From assembly GCF_037023145.1 (NCBI RefSeq), contig NZ_CP146091.1, positions 2,542,001 to 2,606,000 of the forward strand: a DNA stretch of 64,000 nt. Reading direction: 5' to 3'. Below the pieces are notes generated by a model. It made no database searches, was not told the DNA's origin, and was given only the letters and a program-made list of their open reading frames with translations. This document shows, piece by piece, positions 62,418 to 64,000 of the stretch (position 1 is its first letter; every line of letters begins with the position of its first letter). Both the position numbers and the translations under genes were made by a program. The stretch comes from Ralstonia sp. RRA. GTDB lineage: Bacteria > Pseudomonadota > Gammaproteobacteria > Burkholderiales > Burkholderiaceae.

Positions 62418-63194
62418 TCAGTGCGCCGATGCGCCGAGGTAGGCCTCGATCACGGCCGGGTTGCTCTGCACTTCCTGCGGCAGGCCTTGCGCGATCACCT
62501 TGCCGTAGTCCAGCACGGTCAGGCGGTTGCACAGGCCCATCACCAGCTTCACGTCGTGTTCGATCAGCAGGATGGTTTTACCGTCGGAACGGATCTTGTC
62601 GAGCAGGCCACGGAGCTCCACCTTTTCCGTGGCGTTCATGCCGGCAGCCGGTTCGTCCAGGGCCAGCAGCTTGGGCTGCGTGGCCAGGGCGCGGGCGATT
62701 TCCAGACGACGCTGGTGACCGTACGACAGGTTGCGCGCCGTGTAGTTGGCGTACTTGCCGATGCCGACGTACTCGAGCAGGTCGTGCGCCCAGTCTTCGA
62801 TGGAGGCTTCTTCCTCGCGTGCGGACTTGGTGCGGAACACTGCGCCGATCAGGCCAGCCTTGGTGCGCACGTGGCGGCCGACCATGACGTTTTCCGCCGC
62901 AGTCATGTCGCCGAACAGGCGGATGTTCTGGAACGTGCGGGCGATACCGGCCTTGGCCACCTCGTGCACGGCGGTCGGCTGATACGGCACGCCGCCCAGC
63001 ACGAACTCACCTGCGTCGGGCGTGTACAGGCCCGTGATGACGTTGAAGAACGTGGTCTTGCCGGCACCGTTCGGGCCGATCAGACCGTAGATTTCGCCTT
63101 CGCGAATTTCCAGACTCACGTCGGACAGCGCTTGCAGGCCGCCGAAACGCTTCTGCACTCCTCGGATCGAGAGGAGGACGTTGTTATTGCTCAT
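62418..63194 (-). CDS. livG: Branched-chain amino acid ABC transporter ATPase LivG
   Basis: 258-residue ABC ATPase. Walker A GPNGAGKTTFFNVITG, signature NLSYGHQRRLEIARALA, and the Walker B region KLLALDEPAAGMNATE; GIARTFQNIRLF is characteristic of LivG. ATG 63194 follows GGAGGCACGCAC, which fixes the start against a longer frame to 63227. Follows livM by 13 bp. Confidence 0.95.
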   Translation of the reverse strand: MSNNNVLLSIRGVQKRFGGLQALSDVSLEIREGEIYGLIGPNGAGKTTFFNVITGLYTPDAGEFVLGGVPYQPTAVHEVAKAGIARTFQNIRLFGDMTAAENVMVGRHVRTKAGLIGAVFRTKSAREEEASIEDWAHDLLEYVGIGKYANYTARNLSYGHQRRLEIARALATQPKLLALDEPAAGMNATEKVELRGLLDKIRSDGKTILLIEHDVKLVMGLCNRLTVLDYGKVIAQGLPQEVQSNPAVIEAYLGASAH

Positions 63195-63207
63195 GTGCGT
63201 GCCTCCA

Positions 63208-64000
63208 TCAGATACGGGACAGTCCACCAGCCCGCTGCTTCTGCGGACGGTCTTCCTTGCGCGGCGAGGGCCACAGGCCCGACGGGCGATACAGCATCAC
63301 CACGACCATCGCCAGGCCGAACAGCAACTGACGCAGCACTTCCGCTTCCACGATCACATGGCCAAACAGCTTGTTCTGCACCGGCTCGGCCAGCGCACGC
63401 AGCAGCTCTTGGAAACCCACCAGCAGGATGCCGCCCAGGATCACGCCCGGGATATGCCCCATGCCGCCCAGCACGACGATCGCCAGGATGTAGATCGACT
63501 CCCACAGCACGAACGATTCCGGTGACACAAAGCCTTGGAACGACGCGAACATCGCCCCCGACACACCACCGAACGACGCGCCCATGGCAAAGGCCAGCAG
63601 CTTGATGTTGCGGGTGTTGATGCCCATCGCCTTGGCAGCGATTTCATCTTCACGCAGCGCCACCCATGCACGACCGATACGCGAGTTCTGCAACCGCAGG
63701 CACACGATGATGATGATCGCGGCCAGCAGCACGAACAGGTAGTAGTACATGTAGACCGAGTCGAAGCGGATGCCGAAGAAGTCATGGCGCTTCGAGAAGT
63801 CAAACCCGAAGATCTTGACCGGCTCGATCAGGTTGATGCCCTTCGGACCGTTGGTGATGTTCACCGGGCGGTCGAGGTTGTTCATGAAGATCCGGATGAT
63901 TTCACCAAAGCCCAGCGTCACGATAGCGAGGTAGTCACCGCGCAGCTTCAGCACCGGCGTGCCCAGCAGAATGCCGAACAACGCCGCCAGCCCAGCACCC
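63208..64000 (-). CDS. livM: Branched-chain amino acid ABC transporter permease LivM (5' end outside window)
   Basis: The last 264 residues of LivM; the frame continues past the right edge. GDYLAIVTLGFGEIIRIFMNN, NSRIGRAWVALREDEIAAKAMGINTRNIKLLAFAMGASFGG (the coupling EAA-like loop) and VVLGGMGHIPGVILGG are conserved family segments, with five or more membrane helices in view. It ends with a basic cytoplasmic tail. First visible gene of livM-livG-livF. Confidence 0.94.
   Translation of the reverse strand, partial: GAGLAALFGILLGTPVLKLRGDYLAIVTLGFGEIIRIFMNNLDRPVNITNGPKGINLIEPVKIFGFDFSKRHDFFGIRFDSVYMYYYLFVLLAAIIIIVCLRLQNSRIGRAWVALREDEIAAKAMGINTRNIKLLAFAMGASFGGVSGAMFASFQGFVSPESFVLWESIYILAIVVLGGMGHIPGVILGGILLVGFQELLRALAEPVQNKLFGHVIVEAEVLRQLLFGLAMVVVMLYRPSGLWPSPRKEDRPQKQRAGGLSRI

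Overview
The window is about 64 kb of dense, high-GC chromosome from a betaproteobacterium, almost certainly Burkholderiaceae and most like Ralstonia. The evidence is gene content and order: tamA-tamB, a DUF3460 gene and scpA-panC; zapB-like/zapA followed by 6S RNA; pepA-holC-DUF2486; lptF-lptG; an APS-reductase type cys operon with DUF934. I see no insertion sequences, prophage, CRISPR arrays or rRNA.

Layout. 1-7.1 kb: outer-membrane assembly (tamB, cut by the left edge, and tamA), a DUF3460 protein, scpA and panC. 7-20.2 kb: an orphan ParA-like ATPase, then a cobalamin region. cobQ diverges from cobU-cbiB-cobD-btuF. Facing them is a seven-gene operon, btuB-btuC-btuD-btuR-cobT-cobS-cobC, behind a cobalamin riboswitch. 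These genes cover B12 uptake, adenosylation, the aminopropanol arm and nucleotide-loop assembly; no corrin-ring genes are here. 20.3-24.8 kb: zapB-like, zapA, 6S RNA, an EVE protein, a SIMPL protein, lgt and a LysR regulator. 25-34.5 kb: ilvD (557 aa type), DUF2486-holC-pepA, lptFG, a CbiX-type chelatase, a CHMI-like isomerase, and a LysR regulator divergent from an alcohol dehydrogenase. 34.5-42.6 kb: assimilatory sulfate reduction, tauE - polycysteine leader ORF - cysI - DUF934 - cysH - cysD - cysN - cobA, divergent from cysB. 42.7-48.9 kb: a periplasmic binding protein, a beta-hydroxyacid dehydrogenase, tRNA-Leu(CAA), a second ilvD (619 aa type), an Lgt-like/TlpA fusion and a K+ channel. 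49-54.7 kb: a four-gene redox/efflux operon (MoaF-like, luciferase-like, MFS, aldo/keto reductase) divergent from marR-clc. 54.7-64 kb: an OmpA-family protein, a diguanylate cyclase, an SDR protein, a ferredoxin-type reductase, argD behind a polyarginine leader peptide and terminator, a GNAT protein and livF-livG-livM (cut by the right edge).

The most interesting signals lie between genes. (1) A 16-codon ORF with four consecutive Cys codons starts on the tauE stop codon. Its Cys codons form one arm of a hairpin just upstream of cysI, which suggests cysteine-responsive attenuation of sulfate assimilation. (2) A near-leaderless 23-codon ORF with four consecutive Arg codons is followed by a strong intrinsic terminator in front of argD, which suggests arginine-responsive attenuation. 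(3) Two copies of a ~120-130 bp palindromic repeat, in the btuB and ilvD leaders, share a near-identical core but have different, self-complementary outer arms. (4) A 15-bp hairpin lies in the predicted precursor of 6S RNA.

All calls come from reading the sequence and from recalled family motifs. No database search, structure calculation or expression data was available.
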